This document shows, in pieces, positions 17,048 through 26,834 of a DNA stretch of 53,329 nt; position 1 is the first letter of the stretch; the number at the start of each line of letters is the position of its first letter. The notes under the pieces were generated by a model that was not told where the DNA came from, made no database searches, and worked only from the letters and a program-made list of their open reading frames with translations. Origin of the DNA: Methylomonas methanica (GTDB lineage Bacteria > Pseudomonadota > Gammaproteobacteria > Methylococcales > Methylomonadaceae). Location: NCBI RefSeq assembly GCF_001644035.1, contig NZ_LUUG01000081.1, positions 1 to 53,329 of the forward strand. Reading direction: 5' to 3'. The position numbers and the translations under genes were made by a program.

Positions 17048-17925
17048 GCTTTTTCACCTACCCGGCAGACCTCAGTGTGCAGACTGATGCCGAATTGCGT
17101 TTGTACTTGAGTTTGAATATGTTCGATCAAGGCTTCTATATCTTCCGAGCTGGCGTTGCCGCGATTCTCGATAAAATTGGCGTGCTTTTCCGACACCACT
17201 GCACCGCCTATTGCAAAGCCCTTCAGGCCGCAGGCTTCGATCAAGCGTGCCGCGTAATCGCCGGGCGGATTCTTGAATACCGAACCGCAAGTCGGCTTGT
17301 TGGTCGGTTGCGAGGCGTTGCGTTTTTCCAGCAAGGCTTTGATATGTTGCTGGCTGGCTTCGCTATTGCCTTTGCTTAATTTCAGTTGAGCCGACAAGAA
17401 CCATTCGTCGGCCAAACCTTTGACCGAGCGGTAGGCCACTTCGAATTCGTGGTGGTCCCGCTGGGTCACGTCACCGCGTGGGTTGATCATTTCCACTTTC
17501 TCGACGATGCTCCAGGTTTCGCCGCCAAAGGCGCCGGCATTCATTTTCAACGCACCGCCCATCGTGCCGGGGATGCCGGCTAAAAATTCCGCGCCGGTCA
17601 GGCCTAAATCCGCGCAAAATCGGGCGACGTGGGCGCAAGGTACGCCGGCTTCCACATAAACCCGCTCGGAATCGGCCAGATACATTTCTTTCAGGCGGCC
17701 GCGAGTGTTGATCACCGTGCCGCGAATGCCGCCGTCGCGTACCAGCAAATTGCTGCCCAAGCCCATCCAGTACAACGGTTCGCCGGCCGGCAGGCTGGCG
17801 ATAAATTCGATCAGGTCCGCTTTGTTTTCCGGAATATACAAATGCTGCGCCGGACCGCCGACCCGCCAGCTGGTGTATTTCGCCAGCGGCTCGTTGTTTA
17901 ATAAAGTGCCTCTCGCCACCATCAC
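17044..17925 (-). CDS. murB: UDP-N-acetylenolpyruvoylglucosamine reductase
   Basis: MurB is the FAD enzyme that uses NADPH to turn UDP-GlcNAc-enolpyruvate into UDP-MurNAc. The 293-residue protein shows the FAD-binding sections [10 protein letters not shown] (residue 17 on), [15 protein letters not shown] (around 56) and [20 protein letters not shown] (around 115). The C-terminal part has the proton-donor region [11 protein letters not shown]. The lack of the extra type I loop makes it look like the shorter type II MurB seen with MurC in many bacteria. The start is ATGATGG at the murC stop; either of two adjacent ATGs could be used. Confidence 0.96.
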   Translation of the reverse strand: MMVARGTLLNNEPLAKYTSWRVGGPAQHLYIPENKADLIEFIASLPAGEPLYWMGLGSNLLVRDGGIRGTVINTRGRLKEMYLADSERVYVEAGVPCAHVARFCADLGLTGAEFLAGIPGTMGGALKMNAGAFGGETWSIVEKVEMINPRGDVTQRDHHEFEVAYRSVKGLADEWFLSAQLKLSKGNSEASQQHIKALLEKRNASQPTNKPTCGSVFKNPPGDYAARLIEACGLKGFAIGGAVVSEKHANFIENRGNASSEDIEALIEHIQTQVQTQFGISLHTEVCRVGEKA

Positions 17926-19349
17926 TTTAGGGCCTCGGCCAATTGTTGCGGCAATTCGGCGGCGATCTGGCCGACGTTGCCTGCGCCCATGGTCAATACC
18001 ACGTCGTCTTTTTCGACGATGCCTGCCAAGATAGTCGCCAGGTCTTCGCGGTTTTGCACGAATACCGGATCAACCTGGCCGCGCACTCGAATCGAGCGGC
18101 TCAAGGCTTTGCCGTCCGCACCGGTAATCGGCGCTTCGCCGGCCGAATACACATCCAGCAAAATCAGCACATCGACGCTGGACAGCACTTCGACGAAGTC
18201 TTCGAACAGGTCGCGGGTGCGGGTATAACGATGCGGTTGAAACACTACGACTTTACGGCGGCTCGGCCAGGCTTGGCGCAAGGCTTCCAAGGTAGCCGCG
18301 AGTTCGCGGGGATGGTGGCCGTAGTCGTCGACCAGTGTCAGCTTTCCACCGTTAAAATCCACGTCGCCGTTGATCTGAAAACGTCTGCCCACGCCTTTGA
18401 ATTCGGCCAGACTTTTGACTATGGCGGCATCGTCCACGCCCAATGCAGTGGCGATGGTGGTGGCGGCCAAGGCGTTTAGCATGTTGTGCCAGCCGGGTAG
18501 ATTAAGCGTGACTTTTAGCGGCGGTTGTCCGCCCCAACGCAGCACGGTGAAATGGGTGCGCAAACCGTCCTGTTTGATGTCGATGGCGCGCACGTCGGCG
18601 TCTTCGTTGACACCGTAGGTTTTCACCGGTTTGGAAATGTTCGGCAATATCGCGCAGACGCCTGGATCGTCGCTGCATAAAACAGCCAGCCCATAAAAAG
18701 GTAATTGGTGCAAAAACTTGATGAAGGTGTCTTTCAAGCGGCTGTAGCTGCCGCCGTAGGTTTCCATATGGTCTTGATCGATGTTGGTGACAATGGCCAT
18801 CATCGGTTGCAGGTACAAGAAAGACGCATCGCTTTCGTCCGCTTCGGCGACCAGGTATTTTCCCAAGCCCAATTTGGCATTAGCGCCGGCGCTGTTCAAA
18901 CGGCCGCCAATCACAAACGTTGGATCCAGGCCGCCTTCGGCCAGCATCATCGTGGTCAGGCTGGTGGTGGTGGTCTTGCCGTGGGTGCCGGCGACGGCGA
19001 TGCCGAATCTGAAGCGCATCAGTTCGGCCAGCATCTCCGCGCGCGGAATTACCGGGATGCGATTTTCGTAGGCGGTGACGATTTCCGGGTTGGTTCTATC
19101 GACAGCTGTGGAGGTAACGACCACATCGACATCGGCGACATTGTCCGCATGATGGCCGAAATAGACTTTGACGCCCATGGCTTGCAAACGGTCGGTAACC
19201 GCCGAGCCTCTAATATCCGAGCCGGAGACGGTATAGCCCAAGTTTGACAACACCTCGGCGATACCGCTCATGCCGGTGCCGCCGACACCGACGAAGTGGA
19301 TTTTGTCGATGTCGCCCAGCGCCTGGTTTTCGATGTTGGGGCGGTTCAT
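17922..19349 (-). CDS. murC: UDP-N-acetylmuramate-L-alanine ligase
   Basis: MurC adds the first amino acid, L-alanine, to UDP-MurNAc with ATP. I chose the ATG at 19349 (475 residues) because it makes an ATGA overlap with the murG stop and gives the usual start MNRPNIEN; an in-frame start seven codons earlier is unlikely. Motifs: the UDP-binding [17 protein letters not shown] near residue 18, the ATP P-loop [12 protein letters not shown] around 117, and [14 protein letters not shown] around 342, typical of MurC. E. coli MurC is 491 residues, so length is normal. Confidence 0.97.
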   Translation of the reverse strand: MNRPNIENQALGDIDKIHFVGVGGTGMSGIAEVLSNLGYTVSGSDIRGSAVTDRLQAMGVKVYFGHHADNVADVDVVVTSTAVDRTNPEIVTAYENRIPVIPRAEMLAELMRFRFGIAVAGTHGKTTTTSLTTMMLAEGGLDPTFVIGGRLNSAGANAKLGLGKYLVAEADESDASFLYLQPMMAIVTNIDQDHMETYGGSYSRLKDTFIKFLHQLPFYGLAVLCSDDPGVCAILPNISKPVKTYGVNEDADVRAIDIKQDGLRTHFTVLRWGGQPPLKVTLNLPGWHNMLNALAATTIATALGVDDAAIVKSLAEFKGVGRRFQINGDVDFNGGKLTLVDDYGHHPRELAATLEALRQAWPSRRKVVVFQPHRYTRTRDLFEDFVEVLSSVDVLILLDVYSAGEAPITGADGKALSRSIRVRGQVDPVFVQNREDLATILAGIVEKDDVVLTMGAGNVGQIAAELPQQLAEALK

Positions 19350-20410
19350 ACGGCAGCCTCCGCAACGCAAATATCGGCCACAGTCTGAGTGGCGGCGAGT
19401 CTGGCCTTGGCTTTGGCGGCCCGGCTCATGGATGTTAATGATGTCATGGCTTGTTCTATGGTATTACGCAGATTTTCCGCGTTGAGTTCGGGTTGCGGCA
19501 GCAACAACGCCGCGCCGGCTTCGGTTAGATATTTGGCGTTGGCGGATTGGTGATCGTCGATGGCATTCAGCAATGGCACGAAAATCGCCGGCAAGCCGCA
19601 GGCCGCCACTTCGCTGACGGTCATCGCGCCGGCCCGGCAGATAATCAAATCGGCCCACTGGTAGGCGCCAGCCATATCTTCAATAAAGGCCAAGGCGTCG
19701 GCGTTCAGGCCCAACTTACGGTAGCGCTCGGCCACTTCAGCTTGCATGGCGCTGCCGGTCTGGTGTTTTACGTCCAGATTGTTCAATCCGGCCAATGCCT
19801 CCGGCACGGTGTCATTCAAGACTTTGGCGCCCTGGCTGCCGCCCAGGATCAAAATCTTTAAATTGCGGCCGGCTTGCGGATGCCATTCCGATTTTTCCGG
19901 CAGTCCGATGAACGCATCTCTTAACGGGTTGCCGGTACAAATTGCGTTTACCGACTTGGCGAAGCTATCCGGAAACGCTTCCAGCACTTTGCGGGCGGCG
20001 AGCGTTACCAGTAATCGGTTGGTGGTGCCGGGTACCCGGTTTTGTTCGTGAATTACCAGCGGTATACCTAGCCATTTCGCCATCAGGCCGCCCGGTCCGG
20101 CCACAAAGCCGCCCATGCCCAATACCACGTTGGGTTGGCGCTGCTTCAATATCCGTCGTGCTTGCAGGCAGGCTTGAAGCAATTTAAAACCCGCGCCGAG
20201 TTTGGACAGCAATCCCTTGCCACGCATACCAGCTACCGCCAGCCAGTCGATATCGATATTATTGGCAGGCACCACCCGGCTTTCCAGGCCTTTCTCGGTA
20301 CCCAGCCAGCTGACTCGCCAGCCGCGTTCGCGCATTTCTTGCGCAACCGCCAGCGCTGGAAATACATGTCCGCCGGTGCCGCCCGCCATGATCACGATGC
20401 GGCCGCTCAT
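19346..20410 (-). CDS. murG: Undecaprenyl-PP-MurNAc-pentapeptide GlcNAc transferase
   Basis: MurG adds GlcNAc to lipid I to make lipid II on the cytoplasmic face of the membrane. From the ATG at 20410 it is 354 residues and starts [20 protein letters not shown], with the GGTGGH glycine loop that binds the lipid diphosphate. A start 27 codons earlier lies inside ftsW and is rejected. Later motifs are [11 protein letters not shown] around residue 188 and [20 protein letters not shown] around 265, the UDP-GlcNAc site. It overlaps ftsW and murC by four bases each. Confidence 0.97.
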   Translation of the reverse strand: MSGRIVIMAGGTGGHVFPALAVAQEMRERGWRVSWLGTEKGLESRVVPANNIDIDWLAVAGMRGKGLLSKLGAGFKLLQACLQARRILKQRQPNVVLGMGGFVAGPGGLMAKWLGIPLVIHEQNRVPGTTNRLLVTLAARKVLEAFPDSFAKSVNAICTGNPLRDAFIGLPEKSEWHPQAGRNLKILILGGSQGAKVLNDTVPEALAGLNNLDVKHQTGSAMQAEVAERYRKLGLNADALAFIEDMAGAYQWADLIICRAGAMTVSEVAACGLPAIFVPLLNAIDDHQSANAKYLTEAGAALLLPQPELNAENLRNTIEQAMTSLTSMSRAAKAKARLAATQTVADICVAEAAV

Positions 20411-21573
20411 CCGTGTTTCCCCTTTACATTGCTTTTGTTGTGTTCGGTCACTTCGTAGTGAATCCGAAACAGCACGGCCATTGCGCCGCACATCACGATC
20501 ATACTGCCGCCGCCGTAGCTCATCAGTGGCAGGGTCAAGCCTTTGGTGGGTAGCATGCCCATATTGACGCCCATGTTCACGAAGGATTGGAAACCAAACC
20601 AGATACCCAGACCGTAAGCCGCTAGCGCGGAAAATTTCAGGCCGGCTTGCTCGGCTTGTTCGCCAATGGCAAAGGCGCGGACTACCAGGGCGGCGAATAG
20701 GCCGATGATCAGCAATACGCCGAGCAGGCCCAATTCTTCACCCAGTACCGAGAACAAAAAGTCGGTATGGGCTTCCGGTAGATAAAACAGTTTTTGCAGG
20801 CCGTTGCCCAGGCCAACGCCGAAAAACTCGCCGCGACCGAATGAAATCAAGGCCTGGGTTAGCTGAAAGCCGGTATCCCTGGCGTCGGCCCATGGGTCCA
20901 TGAAGCTGGTCACCCGCGCCAATCGATATGGCGACTCGATAACCAATATCACCGCCAAGCCAGCGACCAGGCCCAATAAAATAATGAATTGAGAAATTCT
21001 GGCGCCGCCCAAAAACATCATCCCCATGGCGATAATCAGAATCACCACGGCCGAGCCGAAGTCCGGCTCGAGCAATAACAGTACGCAAGCCACCGAAAAC
21101 AGCATTAACGGTTTAACCAAACCGAACGCGGACCGGCGCACATGGTCCGAATGGCGGGTGACGTAACCGGCCATGTAAATCACCGAAATGAATTTCACGA
21201 CTTCCGATACCTGGATCCGCAGTCCCAGAATCGACAGCCAGCGGATACTACCGTTAACCTTGATACCAACACCGGGAATCAACACCACCAAAAGCAAGGC
21301 TAGGCCGGCGATAAATAGGGTTTGCCCCATTCGTTCCCAGCTTTGCATCGGTATGTTCAAAATGATGGCGGAAAAACCCAAGCCAAAAGCGATGTGAATC
21401 AGCTGTTTGAATGGGTAGTGCGAAATGTCGTCGGCCATTTTTACGCCCAAATGCAAAGAGGACGAGGTGACCAGCATGAAGCCGATGCCCAGCAAGCTGA
21501 AGCACGCCAACATCAGCACCGGGTCGATGTGCAAACGATTTTGCGCGCGTGGCTTGACTGTTGGCTTCAACAT
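20407..21573 (-). CDS. ftsW: Septal peptidoglycan polymerase FtsW (SEDS family)
   Basis: FtsW is a SEDS-family glycosyltransferase that polymerises lipid II at the septum together with FtsI. The 388-residue protein has about ten membrane helices. Family markers include SSSLHLGVKMADD in the first loop, DPWADARDTGFQLTQALISF around residue 222, and LPEAHTDFLFSVLGEELGL around 267. The conserved C-terminal PTKGLTLPLMSYGGGSM is complete. Its position between murD and murG is standard. The start overlaps the murD end by seven bases. Confidence 0.97.
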   Translation of the reverse strand: MLKPTVKPRAQNRLHIDPVLMLACFSLLGIGFMLVTSSSLHLGVKMADDISHYPFKQLIHIAFGLGFSAIILNIPMQSWERMGQTLFIAGLALLLVVLIPGVGIKVNGSIRWLSILGLRIQVSEVVKFISVIYMAGYVTRHSDHVRRSAFGLVKPLMLFSVACVLLLLEPDFGSAVVILIIAMGMMFLGGARISQFIILLGLVAGLAVILVIESPYRLARVTSFMDPWADARDTGFQLTQALISFGRGEFFGVGLGNGLQKLFYLPEAHTDFLFSVLGEELGLLGVLLIIGLFAALVVRAFAIGEQAEQAGLKFSALAAYGLGIWFGFQSFVNMGVNMGMLPTKGLTLPLMSYGGGSMIVMCGAMAVLFRIHYEVTEHNKSNVKGKHG

Positions 21574-22937
21574 AAGGGCAGACTCATCACGGCTTCGGCG
21601 AATTTATTGCCGCGATCAACATAGCTGCGATACTGATCCAGACTGGCGCAGGCCGGCGACAGCAGCACGCTGTCGCCTTCGCTGGCCAAGCTGGCGGCTA
21701 TGGTGACCGCTTCTTTCATATTGCCTGCGAAATGGACAGGTACACAGTTATTCAAAGCCTGTGCGATCAATGGAGCATCTTTGCCTATCAGTACCACCGC
21801 TTTGGTTTTCTCGGTGACGGCGGGTACCAGTTCGCTCATATCGGCGCCTTTGGTTTCGCCGCCGGCAATTAAAATCACTTTATGCTCGTAGCCGTTTAGC
21901 GCGGCGATACAGGCACCGATGTTGGTAGCTTTGGAATCGTTAACCCAATTAATGCCGCCTTTTTCCGCGACTTTTTGCATACGGTGCGGCAGGCCTTTGA
22001 ATTTTCTGAGCGCATCGCACATTTTGGTGATGCTCAGGCCCGCGGCGGTGCCAAGAGCCAGGGCGGCCAGTGCATTGGCGATATTGTGGGTACCTTCCAG
22101 GCGCAGTTTGCCGGCTGCCATCAGAGCTTGTTCGCCTTGCATCAAGGTATCGGTTTCGCCGCGACGCAGATAAAAGTCGGCTGGAGTTTGGGTGGAAAAA
22201 GTCAATGTTTTTCGCGCGGGATCGCGCATGGCCATGACCATCGCGTCATCGGCGTTCAGAATCATTACGCCGTCGCCCCGGAACACGCGCTGTTTTTCCG
22301 CCGCATAGCCAGCCATGCCGTCGTGGCGATCAAGGTGGTCCGGGCTGACGTTTAATACCGTTGCAACACTGGCGTTCAACGCCGTGGTGCGTTCCAGCTG
22401 GAAGCTGGACAGTTCCAGAACGTAGAGTTCGGCGTCCTGTTGCAGCAAATCCAGCGCGGGTGTGCCTAGATTGCCGCCGATAGCGGTTTTTACGCCGGCG
22501 GCGTTAGCCATTTCGCCCAGCATGGTTGTGACGGTGCTTTTACCATTGGAGCCGGTGATGGCGATAATCGGTTTGTCGGTGGCGCAAGCGAACAGATCGA
22601 TGTCGCTCAGCACGGTGACGCCTGCTTGCACGGCTTTTTGGATGGCGGCTTCGTGCAAGGACACGCCAGGGCTGACCAGTAAATGAGTGGCGACATCCAG
22701 CGCGGATTGGTCGAAACCGCCGGAAAACACCGGCACGTCCGGCATTTGTTCACGTAAATTATCAATCAGCGGCGGGTTTTTCCGGCTGTCGATCACCGCG
22801 AATTTAATCGGCGTCTTTTGTAAAAATTGCGCAGCCGAATAGCCGGTAGCGCCCAATCCTACGATCAATAGGCGAGCGCTATCCGGATTTAGTTTGAAAT
22901 GGGTTTGCAGATTGCTGAGTAGGGCGGTGGTGTTCAT
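21567..22937 (-). CDS. murD: UDP-N-acetylmuramoyl-L-alanine-D-glutamate ligase
   Basis: MurD adds D-glutamate to UDP-MurNAc-L-alanine. The 456-residue protein shows the N-terminal UDP-binding LLIVGLGATGYSAAQFL, the P-loop AITGSNGKSTVTTMLGE around residue 130, the Mg/lysine region LNVSPDHLDRHDGMAGYAAE around 196, and NDSKATNIGACIAAL around 337. The C-terminal VLLSPACASLDQYRSYVDRG is typical. Length is close to E. coli MurD (438). The start is two bases after the mraY stop. Confidence 0.97.
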   Translation of the reverse strand: MNTTALLSNLQTHFKLNPDSARLLIVGLGATGYSAAQFLQKTPIKFAVIDSRKNPPLIDNLREQMPDVPVFSGGFDQSALDVATHLLVSPGVSLHEAAIQKAVQAGVTVLSDIDLFACATDKPIIAITGSNGKSTVTTMLGEMANAAGVKTAIGGNLGTPALDLLQQDAELYVLELSSFQLERTTALNASVATVLNVSPDHLDRHDGMAGYAAEKQRVFRGDGVMILNADDAMVMAMRDPARKTLTFSTQTPADFYLRRGETDTLMQGEQALMAAGKLRLEGTHNIANALAALALGTAAGLSITKMCDALRKFKGLPHRMQKVAEKGGINWVNDSKATNIGACIAALNGYEHKVILIAGGETKGADMSELVPAVTEKTKAVVLIGKDAPLIAQALNNCVPVHFAGNMKEAVTIAASLASEGDSVLLSPACASLDQYRSYVDRGNKFAEAVMSLPLC

Positions 22938-22939
22938 GC

Positions 22940-24022
22940 TTATCTCAGTTTCAGGGTGGCCAGACCGATCAACACCAGGATGACCGAGATAATCCAGAAC
23001 CGAACGATGATCCGCGGTTCCGGCCAGCCTTTTAATTCGTAATGATGGTGAATTGGCGCCATCAGAAACACGCGCTTTTTGCGGGTTTTGAACGAGGCTA
23101 CCTGGATGATCACCGAAATGGTTTCCATCACAAAGATGCCGCCCATGATCACCAATACGATTTCCTGTCTAACCAGCACCGCGACGATGCCCAGCGCCGC
23201 GCCCAAGGCCAGCGCGCCGACGTCGCCCATGAACACCATGGCCGGATAGGTGTTAAACCACAAAAAGCCCAACCCGGAACCCACCAGGGCAGCGCAAAAC
23301 ACCACGAGTTCGCCGGCTTTAGGTATATGCGGGATAGCCAGATATTGCGAGAAATTAACGTGACCGGATAAATACGCAAAAATCGCCAAGGCGGCGGCGA
23401 TCATCACGGTCGGCATGATGGCCAAGCCATCCAGACCGTCGGTCAGGTTGACCGCATTGCTGGAGCCGACGATGACGAAATAGGTCAGCACCACGTAGCC
23501 CCAACCTATGTCTAGTGTCACGTTCTTGAAAAACGGCACGATGAACTGAGTTTCCGCGGCAACCTGAGCAGTGTTGTACAAATATAAGGCGGCACCCAGC
23601 GCTACCAGCGATTGCCAGAAATATTTGGCGCGGGCTGACAGGCCGTCGCTATTACCGAGCAGGACTTTTTTATAGTCGTCGATAAAGCCGATCACACCGT
23701 GGGCCAACGTGACCAACAACACTACCCATATATAACGATTGCTCAGATCGGCGCAGAGCAGGGTACTGATCGCCACGGCGAACAGAATCATTGCGCCGCC
23801 CATGGTTGGCGTGCCGGATTTGGAGAAATGGCTTTGCGGACCGTCGTCGCGCACACTTTGGCCGATCTTTTTGCGGGTCAATTTTTCGATCATGGCCGGG
23901 CCGACCAGCAAGGAAATACTGAGTGCGGTTAATACGCCCAAAATGGCGCGAAAGGTCAGGTAATGCAGCACCCGGAAGCCGCTGTCGATATTGCTTAAAA
24001 AATCCGCGAGTAAAAGTAACAT
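22940..24022 (-). CDS. mraY: Phospho-MurNAc-pentapeptide transferase MraY
   Basis: MraY moves phospho-MurNAc-pentapeptide from UDP onto undecaprenyl phosphate, making lipid I. It has exactly the E. coli length, 360 residues, with ten membrane helices. Hallmarks: [20 protein letters not shown] around residue 51, the acidic [10 protein letters not shown] around 113, [13 protein letters not shown] around 188, and the cytoplasmic [14 protein letters not shown] near 324, which lines the active site. Start and murF stop share one base (TAATG). Confidence 0.98.
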   Translation of the reverse strand: MLLLLADFLSNIDSGFRVLHYLTFRAILGVLTALSISLLVGPAMIEKLTRKKIGQSVRDDGPQSHFSKSGTPTMGGAMILFAVAISTLLCADLSNRYIWVVLLVTLAHGVIGFIDDYKKVLLGNSDGLSARAKYFWQSLVALGAALYLYNTAQVAAETQFIVPFFKNVTLDIGWGYVVLTYFVIVGSSNAVNLTDGLDGLAIMPTVMIAAALAIFAYLSGHVNFSQYLAIPHIPKAGELVVFCAALVGSGLGFLWFNTYPAMVFMGDVGALALGAALGIVAVLVRQEIVLVIMGGIFVMETISVIIQVASFKTRKKRVFLMAPIHHHYELKGWPEPRIIVRFWIISVILVLIGLATLKLR

Positions 24023-25386
24023 TAGGCTGCTCTGAAATTGTTGACCATCGCCGCCACCACGTTTTCCATTTTCTGGGCGCGCGAGCCTTTAACCAATACG
24101 GTTTCCTTACCTGTGACGGCTTGTGTCAGGGTGTCTATCAATTGTTCCTGATTGTCGAAAAACTGGCCGCCGTCGCCAAAGGCTTCAACGGCATGCTTCG
24201 CCAGTGCGCCGGTGGCGAACAAACGCTTCACCGATTTTGCCTTGATTAATTTGCCCATTTCCCTGTGTATCGCCGGGCTGTCCGGGCCTAGCTCGCCGAA
24301 GGCGCCCAAGACCAGCCAGGCTTCGCCGCCACAATTGGTCAGCACGTCCAGCGCGGCTTTCAGCGAGCTGGGGTTGGCGTTATAGGTGTCGTCGATGATG
24401 ATGTTGCCCTTGCGGCCGAGTAAGGGTTGCATGCGGCCGGTGACGGGCTTGAGCTGTTCCAGGCCATGTTTAATGTCTTGAAGACTTATGCCGAATTGCA
24501 TCGCAACTGTTGCCGCGGCCAACGCATTTTTCACATTATGGGCGCCGGCCAGATGCAGGCGGATTGGTAAAGAGTCAGTCGCCGTTTTTAATTCGAAACG
24601 GGTGGCAAAGCCTTGGGAATCCAGGGCTGTGTCGATATTTAACGCAGTAACGTCTGCTAAGGGATTCAAGCCGAACGTTACGTTACGGCGGCTGCCGGCC
24701 AGCTTTAGCAAGAAATCGTAAAAGGCGTCATCGCGATTTAATACCGCCACGCCGTTTTCACCGAGGCATTCGACGATTTCGCCCTTGGTTTTGGCGACGC
24801 CTTCAATGCTGCCGAAGCCTTCGATGTGAGCGGCGCCGATATTGGTGATGACGCTGACATCAGCTTGCGCATAGCGGCTGGTATAAGCAATTTCGCCGGG
24901 GTGGTTGGCGCCCATTTCAATTACCGCGTAGCGATGAGAGTCGTCCAGTTTCAGCAGTGTCAGCGGCACGCCGATGTCGTTGTTCAGATTGCCTTGAGTC
25001 GATAGCGTGTGGCCTTGGGTGGCGAAAATCGCCGCAATCATTTCCTTGACGGTGGTTTTGCCGTTGCTGCCGGTAACGCCGGCCACTTTGATCGACAACG
25101 TTTTGCGCCAGTATCCAGCCAGCTCCGCCAATGCCAAATGCGTATCGGCCACAATGATTTGCGGTAAAGCCGACTGTGCGGCGTGCTCGAGCAGCAGCGC
25201 TGCGGCACCAGCTTGCTCGGCTTTGTCGATAAAGCTGTGGCCGTCGAAATTCTTGCCGTTTATCGCGATGTATAGCGCGCCGGGTTGTAAGGTGCGGGTG
25301 TCGATACCGGTGGCGCGGATTTCTTTGTCGTCGCCGATCAGCTTGCCGTTGACGGCTTGGGCGATCTCGCTAAGTTGCAGTTTCAT
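24022..25386 (-). CDS. murF: UDP-MurNAc-tripeptide D-alanyl-D-alanine ligase
   Basis: MurF adds D-Ala-D-Ala to the UDP-MurNAc-tripeptide, the last cytoplasmic step before MraY. I placed the start at the ATG at 25386 (454 residues, [16 protein letters not shown]), which overlaps the murE stop as ATGA; a start four codons earlier is possible but less likely. Motifs: P-loop [18 protein letters not shown] around residue 103, [17 protein letters not shown] around 156, and [16 protein letters not shown] around 335. Length matches E. coli MurF (452). Confidence 0.97.
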   Translation of the reverse strand: MKLQLSEIAQAVNGKLIGDDKEIRATGIDTRTLQPGALYIAINGKNFDGHSFIDKAEQAGAAALLLEHAAQSALPQIIVADTHLALAELAGYWRKTLSIKVAGVTGSNGKTTVKEMIAAIFATQGHTLSTQGNLNNDIGVPLTLLKLDDSHRYAVIEMGANHPGEIAYTSRYAQADVSVITNIGAAHIEGFGSIEGVAKTKGEIVECLGENGVAVLNRDDAFYDFLLKLAGSRRNVTFGLNPLADVTALNIDTALDSQGFATRFELKTATDSLPIRLHLAGAHNVKNALAAATVAMQFGISLQDIKHGLEQLKPVTGRMQPLLGRKGNIIIDDTYNANPSSLKAALDVLTNCGGEAWLVLGAFGELGPDSPAIHREMGKLIKAKSVKRLFATGALAKHAVEAFGDGGQFFDNQEQLIDTLTQAVTGKETVLVKGSRAQKMENVVAAMVNNFRAA

Positions 25387-26834
25387 GGCTTGCTCCACGC
25401 CGCCAGTGCTTGCTTGACGACAGCGCTATCGCTGAACGGCTGCTTCACGCCGCCGATTTCTTGGTAGTCCTCGTGGCCCTTGCCGGCTATCACTACGCAA
25501 TCGTCTGGGTCTGCTTGTCGTATCACTGTGTTTATGGCCGTGGTTCTATCGTTAATTACCGTTATTTTTTGGCTTTGGCAGCCGCTCAATATCTCTTTAA
25601 TAATCGCTAATGGCGCTTCGCTGCGCGGATTGTCGTCCGTGACGATGACTTGATCAGCCCAGGTTTCGGCAATCCGGCCCATCAGCGGACGCTTGCCCTT
25701 ATCGCGGTCGCCGCCGCAACCGAACACGACTCTTAGCCGGTTCGCGCCCTTTACTGCTTTCAGCACTTTTTCCAGTGCGTCCGGGCTGTGGGCATAATCC
25801 ACAAATATCGTGGGTTTGCCGTTGCCGCCGAATTTTTCCATGCGGCCGGCAATGGCGTTTAATTTGGCCAGTTGTGCGACGGCGGCATCGAATTCGCTGC
25901 CGGTCGCCAATAGCACGCAAAGCACGGCCAGCACGTTGTCCAGGTTAAAGCCACCAACCAGCGATGTCTTTGCCCGACATCTTTGTTCGCCCCAGACGAC
26001 GTCGAACTCGATGCCGGCGGCGCTGTGTTTTACCCGTTCGGCGCTTACGGCTTCCTTAGCAGTACTGTGCAGACCGGTCGCGCTGTAAGTCCAGCTTTGC
26101 ACTGCGTCCGGTAGGCTTTGCAATACCTCGGCGCTACTAGCATCGTCCAGATTAACCACTGCAAATTGCAGGCCTGGCGTTTTAAATAAGGCCAGTTTGG
26201 CTTGTAGGTATTCCGCCATGCTGCCGTGATAGTCCAAATGGTCGCGGCTCAAATTGGTGAATACCGCGCCTTTGAAGTTAACCCCGTTAACTCGGCCCTG
26301 GTGTAAGCCGTGCGAGGACACTTCCATGGCCGCGTTGCGCTTATCCTGCTTTACAAATTCATTCAGCATCTGTTGTACGGCCAACGCATCCGGTGTCGTG
26401 TTGGCCGTCGGTTGCAAGTTGCCGACATCGCCCCAACCCAGAGTGCCGATCACGCCGCAAGCCGGCAAAGCCTGCGCGATTAATTGGCTACAGGTGGTCT
26501 TGCCGTTGGTGCCGGTCACACCGATCACATTCAATATTTGCGAGGGATTGCCGTAAAATCTTGCGGCAATCTCGCCCAGCTTTTGGGACAAATCGGTTAT
26601 CGGCAAACTTGGTACTTTCAACTTATCAACATTGGCGCCGATTGGATCGTAAAGCACCGCTATCGCGCCGTTGGCAAACGCCTGTTCCGCATGAGCAATG
26701 CCATGCTGGACTGCGCCGTTTAACGCAATAAACGCCTCTCCAAACTGGACTTTTCGACTGTCCAAACACAAGCCGCTAATCTCCAAATCCGGCGGATTTA
26801 CCAGCAGTCCGTTTAGCAATTCCGCCAACTTCAT
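25383..26834 (-). CDS. murE: UDP-MurNAc-L-Ala-D-Glu-meso-DAP ligase
   Basis: MurE adds the third residue of the stem peptide. The motif DDNPRSEAP around residue 400 contains DNPR, the signature for meso-diaminopimelate rather than lysine, so this organism has a typical Gram-negative wall. Other motifs: the N-terminal DSRKVQFGEAFIAL, P-loop VTGTNGKTTCSQL around 106, and the carbamylated-lysine region. The 483 residues are normal (E. coli 495). It overlaps ftsI and murF by four bases each. The window also holds lysA and dapF, which act on the same diaminopimelate. Confidence 0.97.
   Translation of the reverse strand: MKLAELLNGLLVNPPDLEISGLCLDSRKVQFGEAFIALNGAVQHGIAHAEQAFANGAIAVLYDPIGANVDKLKVPSLPITDLSQKLGEIAARFYGNPSQILNVIGVTGTNGKTTCSQLIAQALPACGVIGTLGWGDVGNLQPTANTTPDALAVQQMLNEFVKQDKRNAAMEVSSHGLHQGRVNGVNFKGAVFTNLSRDHLDYHGSMAEYLQAKLALFKTPGLQFAVVNLDDASSAEVLQSLPDAVQSWTYSATGLHSTAKEAVSAERVKHSAAGIEFDVVWGEQRCRAKTSLVGGFNLDNVLAVLCVLLATGSEFDAAVAQLAKLNAIAGRMEKFGGNGKPTIFVDYAHSPDALEKVLKAVKGANRLRVVFGCGGDRDKGKRPLMGRIAETWADQVIVTDDNPRSEAPLAIIKEILSGCQSQKITVINDRTTAINTVIRQADPDDCVVIAGKGHEDYQEIGGVKQPFSDSAVVKQALAAWSKP

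Noticed and set aside
20411..20491. 27-codon extension of murG
   Set aside because: It lies inside ftsW; the ATG at 20410 gives the canonical MurG start and an ATGA overlap.
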